From assembly GCA_020205615.1 (NCBI GenBank), contig CM035156.1, forward strand, positions 17,635,128 through 17,699,127: 64,000 nt of DNA. Reading direction: 5' to 3'. Under the pieces are notes generated by a model that searched no databases, was not told the DNA's origin, and saw only the letters and a list, made by a program, of their open reading frames with translations. Source of the DNA: Panax quinquefolius (Eukaryota; Streptophyta; Magnoliopsida; Apiales; Araliaceae). A program made the translations under genes and the position numbers. Below, piece after piece: positions 11,596 through 22,610 of the stretch; positions within the stretch are counted from its first letter, which is position 1; each line of letters starts with the position of its first letter.

Positions 11596-12638
11596 ATCAG
11601 TTTTTTGTAGTGTTATGCTTGTAGAGATAATTTTGGGTTATATAATTTGCAAGTTTTTGGAATTGAATATAGGGGATCTGGTAATGCAATAAGCAACGAC
11701 CGTACATATGTGCTTCTCTCTTCTCTGTTTTTAGTAAGAAGGATGACTGATTCCAGTAATTTTGTATTCAGAACTTCTTGATTGTGATCTTTCCGATTAA
11801 CTTTTCTTTGGTATATTTTTCCTTCAGCATTCCTGAATTCTCACCATGAATCAAATATTTTTTTTTGCGTTTTCATAGCACATTTTGATTCTGCCAAAAG
11901 TTTGAGCTGAAAAGGCTTCACTGCAATGGACTACAAGTATAAATGATAGGAAACTAATATTTTCATGTAGTCTCTCTCATATGGAGGTGGAGGTGGAGGT
12001 GGGATTCACTCACTATTCATGTGAGAGAGATTATATAAAAATATCATTTTTTTTATGTAGAAAGAAATATTCAGGAAATTTCTTAATTTACTTTCTTGTG
12101 TGTTCTTAGATAAAGATGCTTCAAACCCTATCCCAACATTATTAAATGGAGAGAGTTTTTCAATTCAAGCACACAAGAAAAGAATTGATTCTTAAACAAC
12201 AATTAAGTATGACTAGTTATAAAGATAACTTTGTTTTTTCTAAATATATTCATATCATTTGTTAAAAATCTTAGTAGAGTATGAAAATGGAAATATAATT
12301 TTAACTTTAAAAAGAAAAATGTATTTCAAATTCTATTATAATATATGGAGCATACAAGGCACAAAACCAATATAAGGTCATGACCACGCGGTTTGAGAAT
12401 TTTGAATGCAACCATGTGGTGAACAGGGACAAATGTAACAACAACGTTTTAATAAACAAATTACATGAAAAAACATTTCTTTCCTCTGTTTATGGAACAA
12501 GAGGGTACCGTTTCTCTACAAAAATGAAAAACAAATATATCATAAATATATAAATAAGTAAAATGCCCAAACAATTAAAAAGAGCAATCGGATTCATATA
12601 TCATAATATAATAGGGTATAAATAGAGATCAAGAGAGA
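11596..12638. other. Region between kinase and polcalcin genes (convergent 3' ends)
   Basis: Holds the 3' UTRs of the two genes, which face each other. No other gene is seen. A small inverted repeat lies at 11971-11983 and 12018-12030 (CATATGAGAGAGA type, 12 of 13 pairs), with three GGAGGT repeats in its loop. Confidence 0.6.
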
Positions 12639-12893
12639 CTAGAATATCTTGGCAACATCCTTCATTAAGCCCTTGTTGGCACGGGCAAAATCCGTGAATT
12701 CCTGTAAGGAAATGTAGCCATCACCATCGGTGTCAATTTCAGCCATCATTCGCTTCACTTCTTCCCCTGTAACGGAACCAAGTGCTTTGAGGGATTCTCC
12801 TAGCTCTGCTGCTGATATTTTTCCATCACCATTTGTGTCAAATTTCTTGAAAATTCGGTCGCGTTCGGCCTGCTCCGCTGCATCATCGGCCAT
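12639..12893 (-). CDS. Polcalcin-like two-EF-hand calcium-binding protein
   Basis: An 84-residue single-exon protein, the usual size for polcalcins, small calcium-binding proteins of pollen that are known as cross-reactive allergens. Two complete EF-hand loops are seen: DTNGDGKISAAE (19-30) and DTDGDGYISLQE (54-65), each with acidic residues at positions 1, 3, 5 and 12. The tail FARANKGLMKDVAKIF is the family signature. The ATG lies about 75 bases downstream of a good TATA box on the same strand. Calcium binding is expected to expose a hydrophobic surface for an unknown partner, probably in pollen-tube growth (family knowledge). The coding region is richer in GC than its surroundings. Nothing suggests damage. 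Confidence 0.95.
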   Translation of the reverse strand: MADDAAEQAERDRIFKKFDTNGDGKISAAELGESLKALGSVTGEEVKRMMAEIDTDGDGYISLQEFTDFARANKGLMKDVAKIF

Positions 12894-13020
12894 TGTTGGT
12901 TAATTTCTTGATCGCCGGTTTGGTTAATTATTGTTTTTCAGTTTGAGTTGAGATAGAATGGCCGGGTTATAAAGAGCAATCGTCCATATGATTCGGTATA
13001 AACTGTTTCTTTGAGCTGAA
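12894..13020 (-). promoter_or_regulatory. Core promoter and 5' UTR of the polcalcin gene
   Basis: On the minus strand TTTATAA (12967-12973) stands about 75 bases before the ATG and is followed by an A/C-rich leader. This matches a TATA box plus a short plant 5' UTR. Confidence 0.65.
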
Positions 13021-13310
13021 AAAATGGATCAAATTTTAACCGACTGTTTTACTATACTTAGAAAATGGAACCACTCTTTCCTTAACTGCCGTATAGCTAG
13101 TTCCTAATGAAAAAATAAAAACCGTTTCATTCAAATTTTGTTACAGTAAAACTCCTATGATTTTTTTACGATATGGGATTTAAGCTTTGAATTGTATTAT
13201 AATATTATACGTAAGTTTGAAATTTATTTAATTGTATCATAATAAAGGTAAAATATTTATTTAATTGTATCATAATTTAAGATAAAGGTGAGTATATAAC
13301 AAGTGCTCTT
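13021..13310. other. AT-rich spacer before the LTR element
   Basis: No gene seen. It ends with CTCTT at 13306-13310, the left target-site duplication of the element that follows. Confidence 0.5.
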
Positions 13311-13894
13311 TGTTGGGATGTGATTATTTGAGTCTTATGCCATGGTGAACCCAAGATATTTAATGGTATCCTGATCCTGTGATGGCTACATATGTATTTA
13401 TTATGACAGTGGAGAGTCCTTATTAAAATAGGATTGTGTTTCCTTATTTGGTGGGATAAGGAGGTTTAATTAGGACTCCTACTCTTAATTGAATTCAGTA
13501 GTTATAAAGTGATTCTACAAAAGGAATCCTTCTCCTAGTTGGATGCAGGTGATTCTACAAAAGGAGTCCTTCTCCTAGTTGGATGAGGGGGAGGTGACTT
13601 CTATATATACGGCTACAAGTTAGGATTGGAGGAGACAAGATAGAAGAACAAAATATCATAGGGGACAAGAGGTACAACACAAATACACAACTTGTACTCT
13701 CCATATTATCAATTTATACTCTCAATATTATTATAGTGGATTACTCTCTCTCTCCGTGGTTTTTTCCCAATTGGGTTTCTACGTAAATCTTGTGTTCACA
13801 CCTTTTGATTTAACAACAATACAATCAACCGTTGGCGCGATTTTGGCCTGCTGTTTTGGTGATTTCGTCAGGCGTACAAAATTTGGCGTTAACA
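13311..13894 (+). repeat. 5' LTR of the shell element
   Basis: 584 bp, TGTTGGG to GTTAACA. It contains two GGTGATTCTACAAAAGGA-type repeats near 13510-13580 and a TATA-like CTATATATAC near 13601-13610. It aligns with 46264-46809 over most of its length; the right copy has about 50 extra bases near 46675-46730. Confidence 0.88.
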
Positions 13895-13913
13895 TTGGCG
13901 CCGTCTGTGGGAA
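13895..13913 (+). other. Primer-binding site of the shell element
   Basis: TTGGCGCCGTCTGTGGGAA directly follows the LTR end. This is a familiar plant LTR-element primer site. I do not assign the tRNA with certainty. Confidence 0.7.
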
Positions 13914-14721
13914 ACAAGAGAATTGTTCTAGTGTCGATTTAAAATCACCGATTCACCGAATGAGATAAATGATTCTTTTTTATTAAATTAAATATATACT
14001 TGTACGTGTGTATATATGTACTCTGCTAATAGCAATTGAAGCATGATCAGAATCAGTATTTATTACTCTACACGCTACATCGCTTATATCATAAAAGGTG
14101 GAGATAGTATTCATGTTATATATATTAAATCAAAGCATTAATCACTTTGATTATCGATTCAAATGAGTAAAAGATGCATTGTCGCTAACATTCTAAAAAG
14201 GGTCACACGTGTTTAATTAATAATTCGTGGGGCCCTATCATGTCACGAGTCAAGAACAACATATTCTATATGCTTCTCGAAGCCAATCAAGGCAATCCAA
14301 GCCCATCGGCTTCAGCAAAATAAAACTAGCACTTGGAATCAACACTGATCGTTGGGAGAATAACAAGCCTCAGATAGAATATGTGTGGCTCTTAATTTTC
14401 ACAAATGGAGGGGAGGGAACAATTACCTCCACATATTAAATAAAAGGTTTCGTTGTCCTTCGTCACTATCAACATCTATTGACCACATGGGAACAGATGA
14501 AGTTAGGTTCGGACCACTTTGACAATCTCTTTGGTGATTTCTCTTCTGCCACAATTTGGTTTCATCATATCTTTGGTACTTTCTTTCGCATATAAAGTCT
14601 CGATTGAAGCCTCCCACAGGGGTCGGGACGGATATTATGACAGCATAAGGTTGGAGGGGTTATAAGGTCGGACAAACGTCCTTTGAGAAGGCTTTGATCT
14701 TCCGAAAGGATGAACATTCTA

Positions 14722-14962
14722 CAGATATAAATCCCGAGGATAAAAATTCTGAGGATAAAAATCCCGAGCATAAAAATCCCGAGGATATAAATCCTGAGGA
14801 TATAAATCCCACGGATATAAAATCCCGAGAATAAAAATCCCGAGGATATAAATCCTGAGGATATAAATCCCGCGGATATAAATTCCGAGGATAAAAATCC
14901 CGAGGATATAAATTCCGAGGATATAAATCTCGAGGATATAAATCCCGAGGATAAAAATCTCA
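14722..14962. repeat. Minisatellite, unit 15-17 bp
   Basis: About fifteen copies of a unit like AATCCCGAGGATA(T)A. On the minus strand it leaves an open frame of repeated FISSGF-like residues, which is a by-product of the repeat and not a gene. It lies in the internal region of the shell element. Confidence 0.9.
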
Positions 14963-15023
14963 CGGAGACTTTTTGAATACTCTCTTATTTATAAGTTATA
15001 AATAAGAGACTGGGGGCAATGTT

Positions 15024-16087
15024 TATGAGACCCTAGATTTTATAAATAAAGATTTAAATTTCTCGAAATATTTTTTTGAATATTATGGTGTGGATTTGAT
15101 ATAATGTTATAGTTGTGGGTAGTATTTATAAATTTTGTAAAGTATGAAAGTTGTCATATTATATTCGATTGGTCAAGGAATATTCTTTGTGTCAGGGAAT
15201 ATTCGTGCGACGCACAAGAATCATCAGTGGACCCTATTAACGGAATTATTGTCGAATCGAGAAAACGACAAAAATATTTTATCGAAAATAACTATGGAAG
15301 TTTTACCGTTATCACCGCTTGAACTACTTAGTAGTAAAAAGTACGAAGAATACGCGTGGTTGCATAGTAGCACACACTGCATTGATTGATTATTAATGCT
15401 TACGTGAGAAGTCATTCATTTTGTTCAATTATTGCTATAAGAATTGTTGCATAATATCTCACGTTATTTGATTCAATTATTGTCGATATTTTATATATTA
15501 TTAAATCAATAATTGAAATGACAGAGTTATTAATATTATAAATTACAATATTAACGATGTCTGTAAGTTCGCCAAGGAGAGGTTTGGTCACCTAATCATG
15601 CACCAATAGAGAAAAATCCTTATTGGAAAGCCCTCTTTCCCGGAACGACCTTCGTCGATCAATATCAATATTGTGAATTATAATAAAGATGATAAATGTT
15701 GTTAAAATTATTAAGGTGTGTTTTTTTTACGAAGTTTTGCTTATTTTATGGATTCATATTTACCCATTTTCAAAATAATCTAGTGAAAATTATTTAAAGG
15801 TGGGGCCCATACATGGGGCCATATGTAAGGCCCATAGTGTTGGGAAAATGATTTTGAAAATAAGAGTATACGTATGGAAGTATATGTGTATATTGAGTAT
15901 ATGGTGGGAGAAAATGAGATGTGAAAGTGATGGGTGTGTGAGTGGAAAATGGTGGAAAAGTGGTAGTGTGATAAATGATGTGTAAGAGTGTAGTGAATTT
16001 GATTATCATAAAGGGGGGATTGATGTTGGTTATGGGGAGAAAAATTAAGTGGTGTATTTATTATATTGATAAAAATATTTTGAAAAC

Positions 16088-16140
<53 letters not shown>

Positions 16141-17372
16141 TTTAATGTTTGGTTGATTGAAAAATTGAAGATTCGTATTATGCAAATAATTTCAGCCATG
16201 AACCACTTCCATTCTCCTATAAATAGAAGTTCATTCCTTCATTATTTCTTACAAATTCACTGAAACTCCAAAGAGAGAAATTATAGAGAAACTATAGAAA
16301 AGTATTCAGCTACTTCCCTACTCTTATATCCAGTTCTTTTACTGTAAGGGGTGTTATTCTTTCTTATTCATGAAGAGAACTGTTGTTATTCCATTTCTTA
16401 TTATTCTCATTGAATAACTCAGATACGCTGGCCTCACCCTATACTTGGTGACATTCTTCTATTATTCTGTCTTTATTATTCTGTTGGAATATCCTGTCTG
16501 TGTGTTTTACACCGGACCTGGTTCCATTATTTATTATTTAGTCTTTATTATTCGCGGATATTCTTACATGCGTGATTTTTACACCGCACTGGTTCCATTA
16601 TTTATTATTCCGTCTTTATTATTCTGTCGGAATATCCTGTCTGTGTGTTTTACACCGGACCTGGTTTCATTATTTATTATTCCTCACTTATTATTCTGTT
16701 GGAACATCCCGCTTGGTGAATTTCACCGACCCGTTCCGTTATTATTATTCTGCATTGAATAACCTTTGTCTGGCGCAAGTACCGCATGCATGGTGATTTC
16801 TTTTGTTATTCCATTCTTTATTATACTCGTGGATGATGTGGATTATTTATTGTCGAGTCTCAAATGATAAAAGTGATGAAAAACCTTTAAAACATAAAAG
16901 ATAGTAGATTTTATTCTCTACTTGACTCTTTTAATGGATCGCTTGATCCATTGCAGCTAAAATTGATGTCTATTGTATTTTATCGGGCTGACATTGTTGA
17001 AGGCTAATGATAATTTATTCTGCATTATCTTAGTCATAATATTTTTTGTTTGGGCTAGTTGAGCTCACCTTTTTCTTTCACTGCTTTCTTCGTGAAATGA
17101 GAACGAATGAACTAGTGGGGACTTTGAGTGATGGTCCCAGATGGTGTCTTAGTAGTCCTCACTATTCTATAAAATAGTGTGATAATAAAAATAATGAGGA
17201 CTTATTCTCGAGAGCGGGATATTGCCTAGAAGGCAATATTTGTATTAAAACTCACAACATGTATTTTGTCGTACTTTACACGACTGTTGTATAAATAAGT
17301 TGTATTTGAATTTTGTACCATGTATTTGGCGACTCAAGATGGGTGATGTATACCTATTTTGGGGGCGTCACA
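15024..17372 (+). mobile_element. Solo LTR of the gypsy group, with perfect TSD
   Basis: A 2349-bp LTR starting TATGAGACCC and ending GGGCGTCACA. It is flanked by ATGTT at 15019-15023 and at 17373-17377. The pre-insertion sequence is confirmed by the parallel junction at 17866-17900. A TATA box TATAAATA lies at 16218-16225. Four or so related units of about 90 bp near 16440-16760 carry TTACACCGGACCTGG. A (TA)n tract is near 16090-16136. No internal region remains, so it is a product of LTR-LTR recombination. Confidence 0.85.
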
Positions 17373-17377
17373 ATGTT

Positions 17378-17680
17378 GGAGTGTGATTATTTGGGTCTAG
17401 CCAAAGTGTAACCCAATTTATTTAATGAGCTAGATTTGGTGATGACCCATATGTATTTATTGGTTCGGTTGGTATAAGGTTGGTTCGGTTGGTATATATA
17501 AGGTTGGTTCTTTATATATCTTCGGTAGTGATAAGGTTGGTTCGGTTGGTATAAGGTTGGTTCTAAGGTTGGTTCGGTTGGTATTAGGTTGGTACTTTAT
17601 ATCTTCGGTAGTGATAAAGTTGATTCGGTTGGTATAAGGTTGGTTCGGTTGGTATATATAAGGTTGGTTCTTTAGTAGCA
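17378..17680 (+). repeat. Truncated shell-type LTR start plus TTCGGTTGGT minisatellite
   Basis: 17378-17460 continues a shell-type LTR that begins at 15020, before the solo LTR was inserted. It matches the LTR up to CATATGTATTTATT and then breaks off. There follows a minisatellite of GGTTGGTTCGGTTGGTATAA-like units up to about 17672. The break and the second purine tract show the shell is a rearranged tandem form. Confidence 0.7.
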
Positions 17681-17862
17681 ATATTATAAGGGCAATTGTT
17701 TATCTATTTAGGAGTAAACAAGTGTAGTGAGGTGACAATATGGGGAGCCAACAATTTTAGTTCGGCATATGGAGTTCATGTGTGATATTTTGTCTTCGGC
17801 AAATATGGTCGTTTTGTTGGGATAAATTTGTATACGCTCTCATTTATAAGTTCCTTATAAAT

Positions 17863-17878
17863 AAGAGACTGGGGGCAA
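17863..17878 (+). other. Polypurine tract of the shell element
   Basis: AGAGACTGGGGGCAA sits immediately before the TGTTG start of the 3' LTR, where plus-strand DNA synthesis is primed. The same tract occurs at 15005-15019 before the truncated LTR. Confidence 0.7.
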
Positions 17879-17954
17879 TGTTGTGACGTGATTATTTGGG
17901 TTTAGCCATGGTGCAACCCAGTCTATTTAATGATCCGGATCTGGTGATGGACCA
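17879..17954 (+). repeat. 3' LTR of the shell element, left part
   Basis: First 76 bp of the LTR, interrupted at GGACCA by the outer gypsy element. The target duplication is GACCA (17950-17954) against GCCCA (46259-46263). The rest resumes at 46264. Confidence 0.85.
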
Positions 17955-20559
17955 TGTGACGCCCCCAAAATAGGTATACATCACCCATTCTGAGTTGTCA
18001 ATACATGGTACAGAAACAACTACAACTTTATTATTACAACAAGAAACTGTGAGTTAGAATACAAATATTATCTTCTGTAGACAATATCTATACTCAAATA
18101 AATTCTCATCACATTTATTGATACATTATTTTAAAAAATGCCGAGGACTACTAAACAACTCTCTCTAGAACCTTTCATTCCATACCCCGACTTCTGCATT
18201 TCGCTATATTCTCGCATTCGAGAAGAAAAATGGAACAAAAGGAAAAGGGTGAGCTCAACTAGCCCAAGAAAAGATATTATGACTAAGATAATATACAACA
18301 AATTATCGTTAGTCTTCAACAGGGAAAAATCTAATAATACAATAGACAACAAGTTTTAAATCAATATTCGCAATGAAATAATAATTCATTAGAAGAGTTA
18401 AGTAGAGAATGCAAACTACTATCTAATATGTATGAATTTAAAAGTTCATCGCTCATCTTTTATCCCCGTAACATCAATCAATATATATCCGAATCAAATA
18501 TTCATCTTTCCACTACAGCCAAAGATATTCATCACCGGTCATGTTCATCTAAACACTGCTCATCTTTGCACTACGGCCAAAGATATTCATCGAAATCATT
18601 CATCTTTGCACTACAGCCAAAGATATTCAATAATATCATCATTTAAGATCGAGGATGATGAAAATATTTTTAAAGAAACGAATCCAAAGGAAACAAAATG
18701 ACAAGGATTAAGGATTAAGGATTCGTACTTTGTTTTATCCATGTCCAACAATACCTCAAAAATAATCATAGTGGTGTAAAATTCAAGAATGATCAAAATA
18801 TGGATACAATCAAAGCTAGTATCCAGAATAGATATTTTGGACGAAAATAAAAATTTTCATTTTTCGATGAATAAAGGTCGTATTCGTGAATAAGATCAGA
18901 TATCGTGAATAAAGGTCGATACGTGAATAAGAACCCCATTACACTAAAAGTTCTAAATTTGATTAAAAAGTTCAGATCAATACTTTGCCATAATGATATT
19001 AGAATAAATAATATCATTAAAAAAAATAATATCCCTTACCTCGAAAGATCAAGATTTAAATTGAAACACCTGACATAAAGCATGACTTGAACTTGCACCA
19101 GATAACAATACTCAAAATATACTCAAAATACTCACAAGAATACACTCGATAATATAGAGAGAAAAACTTCAGCTTCGTGTAATTTTCAATTCTAACCCAA
19201 GCACCTATTTATAGAAAATGCTTAAACACCAAAGTAGAAAATTTAATATAATATTAATATATAAATTAAATTTTCCTACGCCAACCTTCCAAGAACTGAA
19301 TTCAGCTCATTCAACACACATGTGTAACAAACCATAATGAAAAAAACGTTTTTGTTATTTAAAATATTTTAAACTTCCAAAAATCAATTATTTCGGAGCT
19401 TCGGAACTTTAATAATTCATAATAAATAGCCCTTTTGTCAGAAAATTCTAAACTCGTGATCTTTTATAGGAAATTAAATTCTCTACAACTTTACAGAAGA
19501 AAGTTTTTCCAAATTCCAAATGTAAATCGACCAAATCCACAAACCAAGCGATTTTACAAAAAAGGCATAATCAAATTTCAACCAAGAAATGGGCTCCACC
19601 GATACATAAAATATGCTTTAAATATTTTTGGTAACAAAAATACTCCTCCTCCACATATACTCATATATCCCACATTCATCGTAAAAATATCATCATTATT
19701 ATATTATTAAAATATAATAATATATTTAAATGAATTATTTTATCAAAAAAATAAAATTTCAATTTTCAACAATTGTCACATTAAAATTTTCTCCATCTAT
19801 ATCCACATAAAATCAATATTTTCCTCATCATATGAATCAATAATTAATTATTCACAAATAATATTACAGAATCACAATATTGACAACCAGCAGCCTCTGT
19901 GAAAGAGGGGCTTTCCAATAAAATTTCTCCTTCATCAAGCGCCAATTAATTAGGTGACCAAACCTCTCCTTAGATGTAACTTTCTAGACATTGCCAATAA
20001 TGTTATGTAATAATATTATTCAGATAATATGAATTATTGCTTCGATAATGAAAATACCGTAATGACAATTATCAAACAACAAAGAATATAAAATATCAAC
20101 GCAACAATTATTAAATCAATAAAATATCGAATAAGAATTATCAGTAACCATTATTGAGTAAGTGCCTTCTTACGTAAGAATCAATAATTGGTGCAATACT
20201 GCAAAGTGCTATCGTGTTTTTAATCACCGAGTATTTTTAATAAAGATTAATTCTGTAATAACTACGCTCAAGCTATTTTTAAACAACTTATATTTGCTGC
20301 TTTCTTCATCCAATCGCTTTCACATGGGGCCCACAAAAAGATCGCTACTGTCGCATTTAATATTCCCCTACAAAGAAGAATATTTCACGACCAAACGAAT
20401 ATTCCCGACAACAATGAATATTTTATAACCACTTGCTTATTTTGAAATATTTATGATTTTACCCATAACTATCCACATTAATCAAATCAACCCTTACTAT
20501 TTCAAAATAATAAATAGAAAAAAATTAAATTTCATTAATAATAAGTTGGGGTCTTACAA
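17955..20559 (-). repeat. 3' LTR of the outer gypsy element
   Basis: 2605 bp. TATA box TATAAATA on the minus strand at 19206-19213. Units of CATCTTTGCACTAC...CCAAAGATATTCAT repeat near 18490-18640. The conserved TTAGGTGACCAAACCTCTC block is at 19950-19968. Confidence 0.85.
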
Positions 20560-22607
20560 CCTCCCTCCTTATGAAATTTCGCCCTCGAAATTGACGTGAC
20601 GTACTGGTATTTCAAAAGGTGAGGATACCTCGCTTTCATTTCCGCTTCTAATTCCTGTGTCATTTCCTCTATAAGACGATTCCTCCACAAAACTTTAACT
20701 TGTGGCATGACCTTTCATGGCAGTAGGACATGCTCTTTCATATCCAAGATCTTGACAGTACCTCCTCATACGTTAAGTCTTCTACCATCTCGTCCTGGCT
20801 TTTAACTCTATAACGTGGTTCGGGTCTTTCACATATTTACGGCAAGACGATATGTGAAACACATTACGAACACGAGACATACCGAGGTAACGCGAGTCTA
20901 TAGGCTACATTTTCTATTCGGTCAAGAATTTGAAATGGACCAATAAATCGTGGATTAAGCTTTTCCTCTTCCCAAATCTTGTAACTCCTTCCATGGAGCA
21001 ACTCGCAACAATACATGATCCCCATACTAAATTCCACGCCCTTTCGATGAAGATCCGCATAACTCTTTTGTCGACCTTTTGTGCCGCTTTGTATACGCTT
21101 GTCGAATCATTTGGATATTTTTCGTAGTCATACGCATTAAACTCGGTCCCAACAATGTTGCTTCACCCACCTCGTCCCCAACATACCGGAGAGCGACATT
21201 TTCGTCCCATATAATGCTTCAATAGAGCCACACCTATACTTGCCCGATAACTGCTTGTTGTAGAAGAATTCCACCAATGGTAAATACTTATCCTAACCGC
21301 CTTTGAAGTCTAGGACACGAGTCTTAATAGATCTTCAAGAGTTTGAATAGTCCTCTCTCGATTGTCCATCCGCTTTGAGGATGGAATGCCGAATCAATCA
21401 GAACTCCGTGCTCATAGCTTTTTGCAATCTAACCCAAAATCTTGAAGTGAATCTTGGGTCACGATCCAAACTATGGATACTTGGCATGCCATGCAACCTC
21501 ACAATCTCATTTACATATATACTAGCAAGACGCTCAAGGAATAAGTCTCCGTGATCGGCAAGAAATGAGCGACTTGGTTAATCTATCAAAATAACCCAAA
21601 TAACATTGATGCCGAGAAAACCGTAGGAAGACCCGTGAATTTAAATCCATGGTAATGTGTTCCCACTTCCATTTCGAATCTCAAGTGGTTGCAACGGACC
21701 CTTAGGTACTAGATGCTCCGCCTTTACGATGACAAGTTAAACACGCTGAGATAAACTTTGCAATCTCTCTCTTCATATTGTTCCACCAAAATGTATGTCA
21801 AGATCACGATACATTTTGGTACTTCCAAGATGGATTGCAAATGGTGTATTGTGTGCCTCCATCATAATCTTGTACTTTAAATCGTAGTCGTTAGGGACAC
21901 AAAGTCCGGAGGGACTCAAGTATTCCTTCTTCATCAATTCTCGCTTCGAATAAGCACCTTCTTGTATTTTTCTTCATACGCATCGCCTTCAATTTGCGCA
22001 TGGCTTGAAAGCAACCTTAACTTTTTCTATTAAAGTTGGCTCTATCGATACTTGACATCATCGCACTCATTCCTCGTGATATGATCTTCTACTCAACGCC
22101 ATCACCACCACGCTCGCTTTCCAAGATGGTATGAATAGTGTGGTCGTAGTCTTCAATAGCTCGAGCCAACGTCGCCGCCGTATGTTGAGTTCTTTTTGAG
22201 TGAAGAAATATTTAAGGCTTTTATGGTCCGAATATATCTCCACTTTCTCCTCATATAGATAGTGCCTCCATATCTTTAATATGAAAAATGATCACCGCCA
22301 ACTCTAGATCATGAATAGGATAATTCCTCTCATATTCTTTAAGTTGTCATGAGGCATAAAGCTATGACTTTCCCACGCTGCATTTAGAACACATCCTAAC
22401 CTTTGCCCAAGCATCATCAGAGATAACAAATCCATCCAACCGTATGGTATTGTTGTAGAAACAGTGCAAAATGAGTCTCCTCTTGAGCTTGGAAACTTTT
22501 CTCGCATTCCTCGCTCCATACTTTAATTTTATATCTTTCTGAGTCAAATTGAGTTAATGGAGTAATGATTCGAGAAAATCCTTCCACAAATCTCCTCGAT
22601 AATAACC
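20560..22607 (-). pseudogene. Gypsy pol, RNase H to integrase C-terminal end (outer element)
   Basis: Read on the minus strand, this carries the linker region downstream of integrase near 20850-21200 (FGKRGKL-like), the integrase end with HPQADGQSE-like residues near 21350, the integrase core with VSIVSDRDPRF-like text near 21450-21480, and the RNase H end near 22190-22340. Frames are broken throughout. The other half of pol is at 41028 onwards. Confidence 0.75.
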
Positions 22608-22610
22608 AAA

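Noticed and set aside
14565..14963. 132-residue open frame on the minus strand with repeated FISSGF residues
   Set aside because: It is only the translation of the 15-17 bp minisatellite.
15780..16199. 139-residue minus-strand frame with Ile-Tyr repeats
   Set aside because: It lies in the solo LTR and depends on a TA microsatellite.
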